Below, piece by piece: positions 22,841 to 33,936 of a DNA stretch of 64,000 nt. The notes under the pieces were generated by a model. That model was not told where the DNA came from. It did not search any database and was given only the letters and a program-made list of their open reading frames with translations. A program made the position numbers and the translations under genes. The stretch spans positions 620,001 to 684,000 of the forward strand of contig JAKJXP020000009.1 of NCBI GenBank assembly GCA_022225965.2. The letters run 5' to 3'. Origin of the DNA: Diatrype stigma (lineage: Eukaryota > Ascomycota > Sordariomycetes > Xylariales > Diatrypaceae). Numbering within the stretch: position 1 is the first letter of the stretch; each line of letters begins with the position of its first letter.

Positions 22841-24953
22841 TTACCGATGTCTGTACTCTGGTTTTCTCGCCATGTTGACAATTGGTGGTGGCTCATCGTC
22901 ATCTATGGGATAGGGCGGAGCAGATGACACGGGTGGGGGTCGACGCCCACCCAGCTGAGATTCCGGCAACGGGGTCTTTGGAGGCAGTGGCGGTGGCTCG
23001 ATGCGGGTTGGTTGGTGCTTCCTGACAGCAGGATGGCTAGCAGGTTCAGGCTGATGCCTCCGCGGATACTCGTCCATGGACATGATGGCGATCTTGTCTG
23101 AGCCTGCTGCGGTGCGGTATTGGGCCGGCGTGGGCGCCGTGACTACTAGGCGGTCGGGTTCATCGATTGAAGGTGGTCTAGCGACGGTTGGAACCAGCTT
23201 TGGGGAGTCCGTCTTGCGCACTGGGCGTGCTGCTTGAAGAGGCGGAGAAGCATGACTGGTAGGAGGTGGTATTCGTTCTCCCGAGTTGCGGGGACTCTGG
23301 TTTGGGTTAGACCCAGGAAGAGAGAGGTGGTCCAGGTGGTCCACGCCAGAATCATAGGACTGTCGGCTCGAAGGACTGCTCTGGGGAGCTGGCATCAAAG
23401 GATAATCTCCAGGGAGCTCTACAGCCAAAGGCATGCTTATTGACGGCATGAGGTTCGAGGCGGGCTCGGGGGCGTTGCTCATCCTTTCCCATCTCAGCTT
23501 CGCCCTTTGTATCTTAGCCATTTTCGCTGATGATTGTTGTACCATCTTTTGCTCGACGTCTCGACCTAGGTATCTCCTTGTTCCTGTACTGATTTCGCCC
23601 AATCGGTGCCATTCGTTCATCCCAAATTCGCCAACGCCAATTTCAACGTTGAACCGATAATAGTTCTCGATGTTAACTCCCCGTTTCATGAGAAGATCCT
23701 TCTTCATTCGTTCGTGTATGGTTTCGCAGCCTTCGATTTTGGATATCAACTTCTTTCGTGCCTCCGCATACTCGCCCATGAAGCCCTCATACCAATTATG
23801 CGAATGCTGATCGGTACCTGTTGGTCGCTTTCCAGTACCGACACTGATGAAGACCCCAACGTCTCGTCCGGGCCACTCGTTGACGGTAGCCTCGTCGAGC
23901 GCGAAAGGCGATGGGTTGAATGTGCCGGCCCCATCATCGTGGAAAACAGACTGTCCTATCCTGATAGGCTTGAATGCTAGCCCGATCGCGCACGTCGCTC
24001 GACCTGCCTCCCAGATCTTACAGTCGTACTCTGGTGCTGGTTCTCTCCGTGAATCATAGGAGCGTAAAATGGCAGGGTCGCCGCCCCTGGGGGTGCCTTT
24101 ATACATGGCTGTGATGGCACTAGCGAAAGTTAGTCGGTGCATACATAGAAATATTTGTAGAATGGTATTACGTTTTTGTTCTGTTTTCCCTTGAGTCGTA
24201 CAGTCGGGCGTTAGGGTCGCCATACGAACTGCGAATGGCTGGCCGAGACATCTGGCCCGCCGGGCTTCGAGCACTGAAGCTGACGACGCTGGCGTTGCTC
24301 TGGTGGCGCCGGACAGCGGCACTTGACCGCGACGCTGTAGATAACGGGCTGACAATGTCGGAGGTGCCATCGTCATTGCCCTCGGCATCCAACACGGTGT
24401 GTTCCCTGACGGCTTCCTTGATAGCCTGCTCTAGCATCGACGCTTTGAAGAGAGTTGAGCGATAGGGGATGCCGGCGAAGGTCTTGTCTGTCTGAAACAC
24501 CATTCTAGTCATGCGAACGTAGAGCTCCTTGCAGGTCTCCAAGTCAAGTCGAAGGCGACCGAGCATGAGGGCGATCAGGCCGCCGGTTCCGGTACCGACT
24601 ATTAGATCGAAATGGTCGCATGGCTTTGGTATCTCGTGTCGTCGCGGGGCTCGTCCTTCTATTTCGACAAATGTCCTAGCAGCTGTTTAGTACTTGGCCA
24701 CGATAAGGGAAAGTAAGTCCCTAGGCATCTAGGTATACATACCTGTGCATAAGCTCTTGGACGATGATGAGCATCGAATATCCACGAACACCGCCTCCAT
24801 CTGTTGCGCACACGCTTACAGTCAGTTCCATCGCTAGGCCATGCATGGGAAAGGAGCCTCGACTTCAAATAAGCACTGGAACTTACCCAAACTCAATATC
24901 CTCAAGGGAGGACCTTTGGTGGTGTCCTTCCGCTTGATCCCCTCGGGCTCCAT
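22841..24953 (-). CDS. Patatin-like phospholipase family protein lacking the nucleophile Ser
   Basis: Four exons on the minus strand: 24953-24887, 24800-24743, 24675-24172 and 24119-22841, giving 635 residues. Spliced text restores the patatin core: oxyanion-hole DGGGVRG at 23-29, then FDLIVGTGTGG where the family has GxSxG, and the dyad Asp272 in HDDGAGTFNP. At residue 71, where the catalytic serine should stand, the codon reads Gly (GTGTG), so classical acyl-hydrolase chemistry is doubtful unless a neighbouring Thr substitutes. A further conserved part (VFISVGTGK) follows. From about residue 430 the C-terminus is disordered and proline-rich (PPLPPKTPLPE). Splice junctions use GTAAGT, GTATGT and GTAATA donors. 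The stop at 22841 overlaps a possible donor (cggtaagag), so a small extra exon cannot be excluded. Lipid-binding or lipid-signalling roles are possible; none is demonstrated. Confidence 0.85.
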
Positions 24954-26043
24954 TTCGCGCGCAGTCGAGCTTGCAACCTAGGTGATAAAGTTCTATGCGA
25001 CCGACTCCAGGTTGGGTATAGGGGGGTATAGAGGGTATAGAGGGTAGAGAAGTAGAGAAGAGTTGGAGAGGTTCGTTGTAGGATGTGGTCAACAAAGATA
25101 GACCCCGCTGTAGATGTTGTTAGTTCTGACTCTTTCCAAGTGACGACACAGGCAAACTGGCTAAGGTACTGGGGACGGACGGGCCAGGCAGTGCTGGGTA
25201 GGGGTTGGTATGTGTGTATGTAGTTATGTGTGTATAGCTGGTATGGGTATGGGTGTACGGGTGTACGAGTGTACGAGCTTATGGGTACCAGCGATGCTGT
25301 TCCTGGCAAGCGCGGCGATCACTTGCCGGATGCCTCCTGACGTACTAGGTGGTATGTCTGTATGTATGGAGTACAGTAGTGCTATGGTACACTGTACTGT
25401 CCTGTACTGTGGCTGAAACTGCCCAAGCTGCCAAGTGATCCTTTGCTTGGAAGTGTCTTGTTCTGGGCGTGTAAAAATCAACCAACAACATCAAAGATGA
25501 TTTCACTTCATGTTAATGGCACGTAGGCAGCCTTGCTATAACTAGAAAAGAATTCGATACAAATCCCACGTTTCGAGATACGCTGATGAGAAATCGCAAA
25601 TCGGCAGATAGAACTGCCAGGATATGCGACCGCGCAGCCACGCGAGCTGTCCGCTGTCTCTTCCGCGACAGCTGAACAGCTGAATGCGATCCAATGAGCT
25701 CCACTGACTAACTAGGTGCTATGTATGTAGTAGTTGCTAGTTACTTCGTAAGTTCGTACGTAGATACGCTTATTGCGGGTAGCTGTGGCTGAGCGAGCAC
25801 TAGAAGACTTGGCAGATCGAGTCAGAAGACATTGTCCTGATATAGACGCGTAACTGAGTACATACACATGTGCCTATGACCAGCAGGTCTCGGGTGCAAG
25901 AATATGTACCGAGTACTTCGTCATGCAGTATGATGTGAGGAAGCCACTCGTATAGGAAAACTTCGCCTCGGTAGGCAAGTCTGATGCTGTAGCGTCTTTC
26001 GTGCTACATTCCGCTCTTCATACTATAGGTAATAGATGTAATG
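24954..26043. other. Promoter side of the patatin gene and TE border
   Basis: No gene seen. Repetitive short motifs occur: tagagggtatag near 25025-25045, gtgtacgag near 25255-25275 and gtactgt near 25390-25410. Composition becomes AT-rich abruptly at about 26050, where copy B of the MITE-like element begins. Confidence 0.4.
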
Positions 26044-26434
26044 CAGGAATAAAATAAATCAATCGAACATTAACTTCGCGCTAGCCATAAATATTATATA
26101 TATATAAGGCGCAAATAAACCGTATTTTTTATATATTATTGCCATATATTATTATTTGCTAAATATTTATTAATATTTATTTAAAATTTAATTTTATTAT
26201 TTTTAATAAATTATTAAAATTAAAATATAAGAAATAATTTATAATTGCTTTATATATATATATTTATATATAAATTAATTAAAAAAGCTATTTACGTATA
26301 GCTTTAATACGTATATTATTATTGCCAAAATGCTAACAAAATGGCAATAAATATGGCTATATTATAATATAAATTAAGCAATTAATAAGGAAAATAACAG
26401 CTAACGCTTAAATTAAAATTCGATTAATCTTATA
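26044..26434 (-). mobile_element. 390-bp MITE-like element, copy B (inverted, RIP-mutated)
   Basis: This is the reverse-complement counterpart of copy A at 14385-14774. It has the same terminal aatcaatcgaaca repeat, the same gcgctagcc core and a matching interior order, but many C:G pairs are now T:A (for example the terminal atcctaccct reads as its C-to-T version). It faces copy C head to head across 26 bases. Confidence 0.75.
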
Positions 26435-26460
26435 TTTTTAATATAAATGCTTTCGTTTAA

Positions 26461-26629
26461 AACGTAAGATTAATCGAATATTAATTTAAGTATTAGCCGT
26501 TATTTGCTTTCTTTAATTCCTTAATTTATATTAAAATTAAGCCATATTTATTGCCATTTTGCTATATTTTTAATAATAACGACGTATATATTAAAACGAT
26601 AAATATATAGCTTTTTTAAATAATATATA
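26461..26629 (+). mobile_element. MITE-like element copy C, left part (split by the retrotransposon)
   Basis: It aligns with the first half of copy A: acgtaagattaatcgaatatt corresponds to acgtaagatcaatcgaacatt with CpA changed to TpA. It stops at the LTR start; the rest of the element resumes at 33713. Confidence 0.75.
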
Positions 26630-26860
26630 TATTATTATGGTGCACATAGGCTATATGTATACAAAGGTGCTTAGAGGTTGTATGTACATTTCCAAAGAAG
26701 AACTAGCGCCCTTTAGCGGCTAGCCCTTTTGCCTATATACCTTCGAATCTTTTCTTCCTGTATTTACTTTTCTTTTTTTTTTTTTTTTAGCTTTAGATTT
26801 CATAATATTAATTAGGAATTTATTTTATTAATTCCTATAAAGCCCATTAATCCGTAATAT
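26630..26860 (+). repeat. 5' LTR of the Ty3/gypsy element
   Basis: It matches 33484-33712 over its length, including the well-preserved core cctttagcggctagcccttt, the tataccttcgaatcttttct stretch and the end attcctataaagcc...ccgtaatat. Differences are largely C/T and G/A. Termini are degraded from the usual TG...CA. Confidence 0.85.
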
Positions 26861-27119
26861 AATTTAAAGTTCGCTTTATCGCTTAGAAAGGCATAAATAT
26901 CCCATTAAATTGAAACGAAAAAAAAACACGAAAAATTAATTAATCGATTTAATTCCAAATCCCGAATACCGAAAATTTTTAATTCCTATTACGAAATGGC
27001 CCGAATTTCCGAAAAAAAGGCCGCCCTTTAAAAGCGTACCGAAAAAAAGGTCCAGTTTAATCTCGAAAGGCATACTGCTGCTACCTTAAAAAAAAAACCC
27101 GATACCGAACTGTAACGCC

Positions 27120-28700
27120 GATCCAATATCATTTGCCATATTTGCCATGGAATTAATGCCGCATCCATAAAAACGATCGATATTAAAACTGATAAAAAAA
27201 TGAAAACCGATTTTTATAAGGAATTTAAGAAAATTTGTTCTAAAAAGGAATTGCTTAAGTTCCTTTTTTAAGCAAAGCTAAATTATAACGAAAATTAAAA
27301 AAAAAAGATTACGTATCTAATAGGTTTATACGCAATTAATTTTAATAAACCTTTTATTTCTTACCGATTCTTTTTCGTTAAAAGCAAAAAAATCTAGCTT
27401 AATATGGACGGTAACCTAATCTTTTTAACTTTTTTTTATATATATAAAAACAATTCCGAAAACCTATTTATAGAATTTAAAATTGTAATCTTTGTTTTAT
27501 ACGTAATATACTTATAACGTAACGAATTAATTAATGCCATTAAAATAGCTATAAGCAATATTAAGGGATTTTTTAAATGGGCCCATTATTTTATCGAAAA
27601 ACATAACAAAAAAATGGCTTAACGAAAAAAAAAAAAGCAACAGACGGAACCTAAAGCGCCAACGGATAATTCGGATTTTTCCAATTCCCTTATTAAGGAA
27701 AACATAACCGACCTTTTTGCGGTTTTAAAAAACAAGCAATAAGAAATTAATAATTAATAAAATAAAATCAATTAATTTAAGAAACGTTTTAAAGCTATTA
27801 ATATGGCCATTAACGTAATTACCGATGGATTTAGTAAAAACGGCAAGATCGTAATTCTTAACTTTTTTAACGACCTTAATTAAAATAAGGTATTATTTAA
27901 AAATTAATACGAATTAATAAAAGACCGATTAGAAATAAATAATAATTACTTTGTTTTCGACCGCATTAAATGGACTGAAATTAAATCCTATATAAAAGGC
28001 AATGCTATGCAAAATATTTTCCCTTATTTTAATAAGAAATATCCGGACTTTTTCTTTATTTTTGAGGCGTTAATGATTTATTTTTGGAACGAATACCATA
28101 ACCCGAATAATCGAAAAAAAAACGAGGTTACTTTTGTTAAGTTCCAAATAAATAAGTTGAAAAATTTTTAGATTTTTAAAAACAAGTTTATTCGATTAGC
28201 CGGTTTTATTCGCCTGGCTAAGACTTAATGAAAATATGAATTTAAAAAGCGTTTAATTTGGCGCTTTTAAACCAATCTTATAATGGCCTGGATTAATAAG
28301 AATATCGATTTTAACCAATACGTCCTATTAGTTGCGAAAAACGCCAACGTATTTTTATAAATTAATAATTCCCGCCTTTTGGTTAAAAAGAATTTATTTG
28401 CTATTACAATTACGGAACGAAAAAATAACAAGTTAAATATTAATAATACTATAAGAACTAGTAATAGCAATTGCGCTTAAGGAAAAAACAGTACCTAATG
28501 TTTCCGCCTTTTAAAGAAAAAGATTAGGAAATTTTTTAAAAAAAATTGCTGCTTTAATTATAAACAAATTAGATACATTTCCCAAGACTATTCCCAGAAA
28601 AATGGAATTCCAGAAAACCGTAAGGCTCGTATTGCCTTTTTCGTAAAAAGATTTTATTACGAGCCCGTTTCCGAATTTAACCGAAACAAAGTCCTTAAAA
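27120..28700 (+). pseudogene. gag relic with ruined zinc knuckle
   Basis: The frame is interrupted by many stops. At 28547-28594 the reading gives CCFNYKQIRYISQDY, the outline of a CCHC zinc knuckle in which two later Cys positions and the His now read Tyr, the product of G-to-A change in TGC/TGT codons or C-to-T in CAC/CAT. The start of gag cannot be fixed. Confidence 0.6.
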
Positions 28701-28859
28701 AATAGGAATCCGAATCGGAAAACTAAATACCTTGGGGGAATTAAATTCCCGTTTAAGGAAAGTGTTTTTTAAGAAATTAAGCGTTAAAAAAATACCTTTT
28801 AATTTTTTACGATTAATACTGGAAGGTAATTCTTTTTTATTTACTAGTTACGTAACTTT

Positions 28860-31800
28860 TAATGAATTGTTTTTAATTGCATATTTTATCTTGGCCGATA
28901 TAAAAGCTAACGAATACTTATTTATAAGCGTACAATTTGCCAAACGAATATTAAAATATTTAAAACTAAAGTTATTCGTAAAATTTAATCCTTATCGAAT
29001 CGAAGGATTCGATAAAAAGGCCATATAATTAATTAATACTATATTAGCCTTAGGATTCCGCATAAAAGGAAAATCCCTAAACCGTATATTCTTTATAATT
29101 ATCGATATAAAATAGGACATTATCGTCGGAAAAATTTGGTTTAAACTTTATAAAATCGATATATTTGTTTTTAACCGAGCATTGCTTTTTTCGGATTCCT
29201 AGGAACCTAAATCTTTTTACGATATATCGATGGATTATTTAAGAAATCTATTGCCTAATACGAATCGAAAATACGAAAAAAATATCGAGCGGCGAAATAA
29301 ATTAATGCAAAAAAAAAAACAAACGACGTAATAATAAATAACGGCGTTTTGTTTTATTTATAAAATTCGACCCTTTCGTTACGATAATACCTAACCGAAT
29401 AAATCGAGCCTCGAAAAAGAAAGTTATAATAAAAAAAGTTCTTAACGACTTTAATAATCTTAAGAAATTTCCTAAGACGCATATAAATGTACCTATTTTT
29501 CTTGTCGATAAAGAAAACGTATCCGATAATTACGAAAAATGAATCTTAAAACTTATCCAAAACCGAATTAACAAATTGGAAATGCGCCAAAACAATTCCG
29601 ATAAAATTAACGACATTAATCCCTTTATATTTAAGATTATTTTAAAACCAAAACGGTTATTATCGAAAACGTTCCTTTATGTAACTATTTTTTAAATGAA
29701 ACGACAAATTAACGCTTATATTTAAGAAAACGATTTGTACGAAATAATAAACGATTTTTTAATTATCGCCAAAAAAAATAATTCATATCTTAAACGGAAC
29801 GCATAAGGGCCATATAAGCTTAAAAAAAATTGCTTTGGTTAATACCGAATACGCCTTTTTAATTTTGCATTCGTTAACGCAATGGCTTTTTTATACTTAG
29901 CCAAAACCATTACCATTTAAAATACATCTTTATACGAAATTAATTATATTATTTTTAATAAAAAAACTGCTTAATCGGACCTTTTAGTTCGAAATAAAAA
30001 AGTCTTATAAAAGGCATGCGTTCGAATTATACTTAAGAAATACCATAATTATTTAAACGTCTTTAATAAGATAATATTAAACGAATTGGCATAAAAACGC
30101 CCAAACGTAAACCATTATATCGAATTTAATGGGAAACCTAAAAAATTGGAATACAGTTTATTATATAAAATGTTTATTAAAAAATTAAAAGTTTATTATA
30201 AGTATATTATGAAATATTTGCAAAAAAGATTTATCGAAGCCAGTTTCGTATTATAAGCTATATCGATGCTATTTGCACCTAAGCCAAACGAAGGCTTATG
30301 TTTTTGCATTAATTATCGCAAATTAAACGTAATAACAAAAAAAAACCGATATCCCTTATTTCTAATAAATAAAACTTTCGTAAGAATTTCCAAAGCGAAA
30401 ATCTTTATTAAGATCGATATTTAATAAGCCTTTTATAAGATCCGAATATAAAAGGAAATATAGGACCTTATAATTTTCCGTATCAAATATGGAACATATA
30501 AATATAAAATATTGCCTTTCGGACTTATTAACGATCCCTTAATCTTTTAACGATTCATTAACGATATTCTATTCGATTATTTAAATTAATTCTATAGCGC
30601 ATATATTAATAATATTCTTATTTTCTTTAAAAACAAAAAGAATTACGTTTAATACGTAAATAAGATATTGGCACGCTTAAAATAAGCAAAATTACAGGCC
30701 GACCTGAATAAATGCGAATTTCATATTACAGAAACGAAATATTTCGGCTTTATAATTAATATTAACGGAATTTTAATAGATTCCGTAAAAATAAAGGTAA
30801 TTAAAAACTAAAAGATACTTATTAATTTCAAAAAAATATAATTCTTTTTGGGATTTTGCAATTTTTATCGTAAATTTATACGTAAATTTAAAAGAATAGT
30901 CCGGCCATTTTAAAAGCTTATCCGTAAAAAGAAACTGTTTTATATAATAAATAAACGTATTGCGGCATTTATACGCCTAAAACGTTACATAATTGAAGCA
31001 CCGATATTGCGCCATTTTTTATACAACTACGAGACCCGTATTGAAACAAACGCGTCCGATAAGGTAATGACTGGAGCTATATTTTAGCGAACCGCGGAAA
31101 ATAACAATTAGCTTTCCGTTATTTATTTCTTTAAAACAATGCAAAAAGCGGAACATAATTATAATATATACGATAAGGAAATGTTAACGGTTATTTGCGT
31201 TTTATAATATTAACGCGCGGAATTAATAGGCCTATAAATTCCTTATTTCTTTATAATAATAACGAATCATTACGTATTAAAGTATTTTAATATTAAATAA
31301 TTACTTAATTTGCGACAAACAAAATGGGCAAAATTATTATTATAATACAATTTCGTTATTACTTATCGATCAAGTTTAGAAAATATCTTAACAAACGTCC
31401 TTATAAAGAAATCGAAGAACTTAAGGACGCAAAAAGCCAAAAAAAACGCATATCGTATAATAACTTTGTTCCAGCTAATGCATAAACAAAATGGCGCAAT
31501 AACGGATGTTATGCCTATTACATATTTTAGCGCCCTTTCCTTAATAAACGGAAAAAAAGAATTAAGATTTATATTAATATTCGCATTAAATAAAAATATC
31601 GACCCTTCGGAATTATCGGGAATGGCTTTAATAAATAAGGTATTTCAAGTTAACGCCATAAGTAACTAATTGCAATATTATCGTAATAAAGCCAGGAATT
31701 CCGGTATTTATGTATATAATTACGGATATTCGATAAATAAACGATTTGTATTTTTTTAAAAACGACTTATTATATTAAACGAAAATAATTTAAAAACGTT

Positions 31801-33050
31801 ACTGCTTATGGAAATATATTTCCGACTTATTACAAAATATCCGGAATAACATAAAATATAACAACTAATAAGCCAAAAGTATTAATAACTTAATTGGGCT
31901 TTTAATATAATCCGATTCGTAAAAAATTGCCTTTATAAAGCTACGAAGCATTCGAAAAATAAGGCCCTAGGTTTGCTTAAACCTTTGTTAATACCATTGC
32001 GAATATAGCAGCATATCGTAATAAATTTTAAATCGATGCCTTTAAATAAAACAGGAAAGGATAATTTATTAATAATAATTTGCCGATTAAAAAAAAAATT
32101 ATAAATAATGCCATATATAAAGGCAACTATTGCGAAAAACGCCGCGATAATATATTATAAAGGCCCTTTCCGAATATATGGCGTTCCAAAATCGATTATT
32201 AACGATAAAAGTTCTTAATTTATCTTTAATTTTACGAACGAACTTTTTAAGATTATGGGATTTAAAATAAAATTGGCTTCGGCAAAACATTTTTAAACCG
32301 CGGAATAGGCCGAAATTATATATAAATGGAATAATCAGCGATTACGTTTTTTTATTAACCATTATTAAAACAACTGGGCAATAATAATGCCCGTAATAAA
32401 TGTAATGCAAGCAGCTTTATTATACGAATTAATTAAAATGGCGCCATATAAGTTAAACCGCAAATTCGATATACCTTTATCCTTTAATTAAAAATATCGA
32501 ATAACGGATTTTAAAGGAATAACAATACGGAAAAAAACGAATCGACAAAACGCCCAAGCAATTGCCGACATTTTATACGAATACTTGGAAACGGCTCAAG
32601 CGGCTATGTTTAAGGCTTAAAAACGAATAATTATTTAAGCCAATAAATATAAACGAAAACCCAATTTCGAATATAAAAAAACCGAATTAAAAAACCGCGT
32701 TTATATTATTAAAAAAATAAAAACGGAAACCGACCGACCTAATAATAAATTCGATTATTCCTTAATACGGAATTATTATTCGATTATTAAAATAAAAGGA
32801 TATTTATACGTTCTTAATTTTCCGGATTTATAAAAAGGCTTTAAAATATTTTACGCTAATTAATTACGGAAATATTTTAATAACTTATTATCAAAACAAA
32901 CTCCGAATAATCCTATAAATAAGGAAATTAATTTTAACGGAAAAAAAAATAAAAGATTAAGAAAATCCTCGCTTTTCGGATACATTATAATAAATTATAA
33001 TATCAAATATAATAAAAGAATTAAAACCCAGATTCCGAATAATATAATAC
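28860..33050 (+). pseudogene. pol relic: protease, RT, RNase H, integrase, chromodomain
   Basis: Recognisable remnants lie in order. Protease: LADIKANEYLF with the DTG site altered to DIK (28897-28905). Reverse transcriptase: INYRKLN and NRYPLF near 30308-30360, YKILPFGLIND near 30500-30535, and YINN at 30602-30613 where YxDD is expected. RNase H: IETNASD near 31040-31060. Integrase: INFKSMP at 32021-32041 with the first catalytic Asp read as Asn, then GVPKSIINDKSS near 32180-32215. Chromodomain-like text from 32965 to 33045 with Trp positions now stops. No frame is open beyond about 98 codons. Confidence 0.85.
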
Positions 33051-33360
33051 TAAAAGATTTAAAAATAGCCCGTTAGCATTAATAAAATACCATAAAAAAT
33101 ATTCCGATTAGCCCGGATTTTTATTACGTTTAAACGAATAACGCAAAGCCGCAGAATTTAATAAATTCGAATAAACGTACGAGGATAATAATAAATTCGC
33201 AAAGGAAATTTAATAACCGAAATACCAATTGCGAATGCGTCGCAAAAGAAAGAAATAAGTATCCGGATATATAAAAAGGGGTTTTAATAAAAAAATTAAA
33301 CAAAACCGAATATATAAAACTGCTTATTGCCTAGTTTTAAATAAGGGCCCAATAATGCAG

Positions 33361-33445
33361 CGGCTAAGCGATAAATCCGAGGGTATCCCTTTACTGCCTG
33401 AAAAGCATTCGGGTTCGAGCTTCGGCCGAATAATTATTTTTTTTT
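33361..33445 (+). other. tRNA-like A and B boxes with T-run inside the retrotransposon
   Basis: cggctaagcg at 33361-33370 resembles a pol III A box, and ggttcgagctt at 33412-33422 fits the B box except for its last two bases. A T9 run (33437-33445), a possible pol III terminator, follows. The 5' and 3' flanks do not form a clear acceptor stem, so this is not called a tRNA gene. It is markedly less AT-rich than its surroundings. Confidence 0.35.
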
Positions 33446-33473
33446 ATAAAGTTTCGGAACGAGACTTTTTCCC

Positions 33474-33483
33474 GAAGGGGGAA
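33474..33483 (+). other. Polypurine tract before the 3' LTR
   Basis: gaagggggaa directly abuts the 3' LTR, which begins with tgatatt. It is the expected plus-strand primer site of an LTR retrotransposon. Confidence 0.7.
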
Positions 33484-33712
33484 TGATATTATGGTATATA
33501 TAGGCTATATATATATAAAGATGTTTAAAGGTTGTATGTACATTTCCAAAAAAGGGCTAGCGCCCTTTAGCGGCTAGCCCTTTTGCTTATATACCTTCGA
33601 ATCTTTTCTTCTTGTATTTACTTTTCTTTTTTCTTTCTTTAACTTTAAATTTCATAATACTAATTGGGAATTTGTTTTATTAATTCCTATAAAGCCTATT
33701 AGCCCGTAATAT
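33484..33712 (+). repeat. 3' LTR of the Ty3/gypsy element
   Basis: Begins tgatattatggt after the polypurine tract and matches the 5' LTR at 26630-26860 to its end, ccgtaatat. Confidence 0.85.
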
Positions 33713-33936
33713 ATATAAACTTATATATATAAAATATTCGTAAATTATTTTTTATATTTAAGTATTAATAACTTATCGGAAATAATGAAATTAAATTAAT
33801 AATAAATATTAATAAATACTTAGCAAATAGGAATATATAGCAAAAATACATAAAAAATACGGGCTATTTGCGCCTCGTATATATGTAATATTTGTGGCTA
33901 GCGCGAAATCAATGTTCGATTAATCTATCCTACCCT
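33713..33936 (+). mobile_element. MITE-like element copy C, right part
   Basis: It resumes the copy A alignment interrupted at 26629: the shared stretches taataaatacttagcaaata, gcgcctcgtatatatg and ggctagcgcgaa...tcaatgttcgat, ending atctatcctaccct at 33936 as copy A does at 14774. C-to-T and G-to-A differences mark it as RIP-mutated. Confidence 0.75.

Larger units (their letters stand above)
26625..33717 (+). mobile_element. Ty3/gypsy LTR retrotransposon (chromovirus-like), RIP-inactivated
   Basis: A 7.1-kb element on the plus strand: 5' LTR 26630-26860, internal part 26861-33483, 3' LTR 33484-33712, flanked by the 5-base duplication atata (26625-26629 and 33713-33717; low complexity, so only moderate support). 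The internal order gag, protease, reverse transcriptase, RNase H, integrase, chromodomain is that of Ty3/gypsy chromoviruses. All frames are broken by stops, mostly TAA where Gln or Trp codons are expected, and composition is extremely AT-rich, as produced by RIP. A polypurine tract precedes the 3' LTR. The element sits inside copy C of the MITE-like repeat, so it is the younger insertion. Confidence 0.92.

Noticed and set aside
28732..29028. 98-codon frame in the AT-rich block as a stand-alone gene
   Set aside because: It is the protease part of the dead gypsy pol (DTG site altered to DIK), not a separate gene.
31466..31669. 67-codon frame in the AT-rich block
   Set aside because: Fragment of the retrotransposon between RNase H and integrase; no start context.
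33354..33430. Full tRNA gene inside the gypsy element
   Set aside because: A and B boxes are present but no acceptor stem pairs and the T stem relies on G-T pairs; kept only as tRNA-like boxes.
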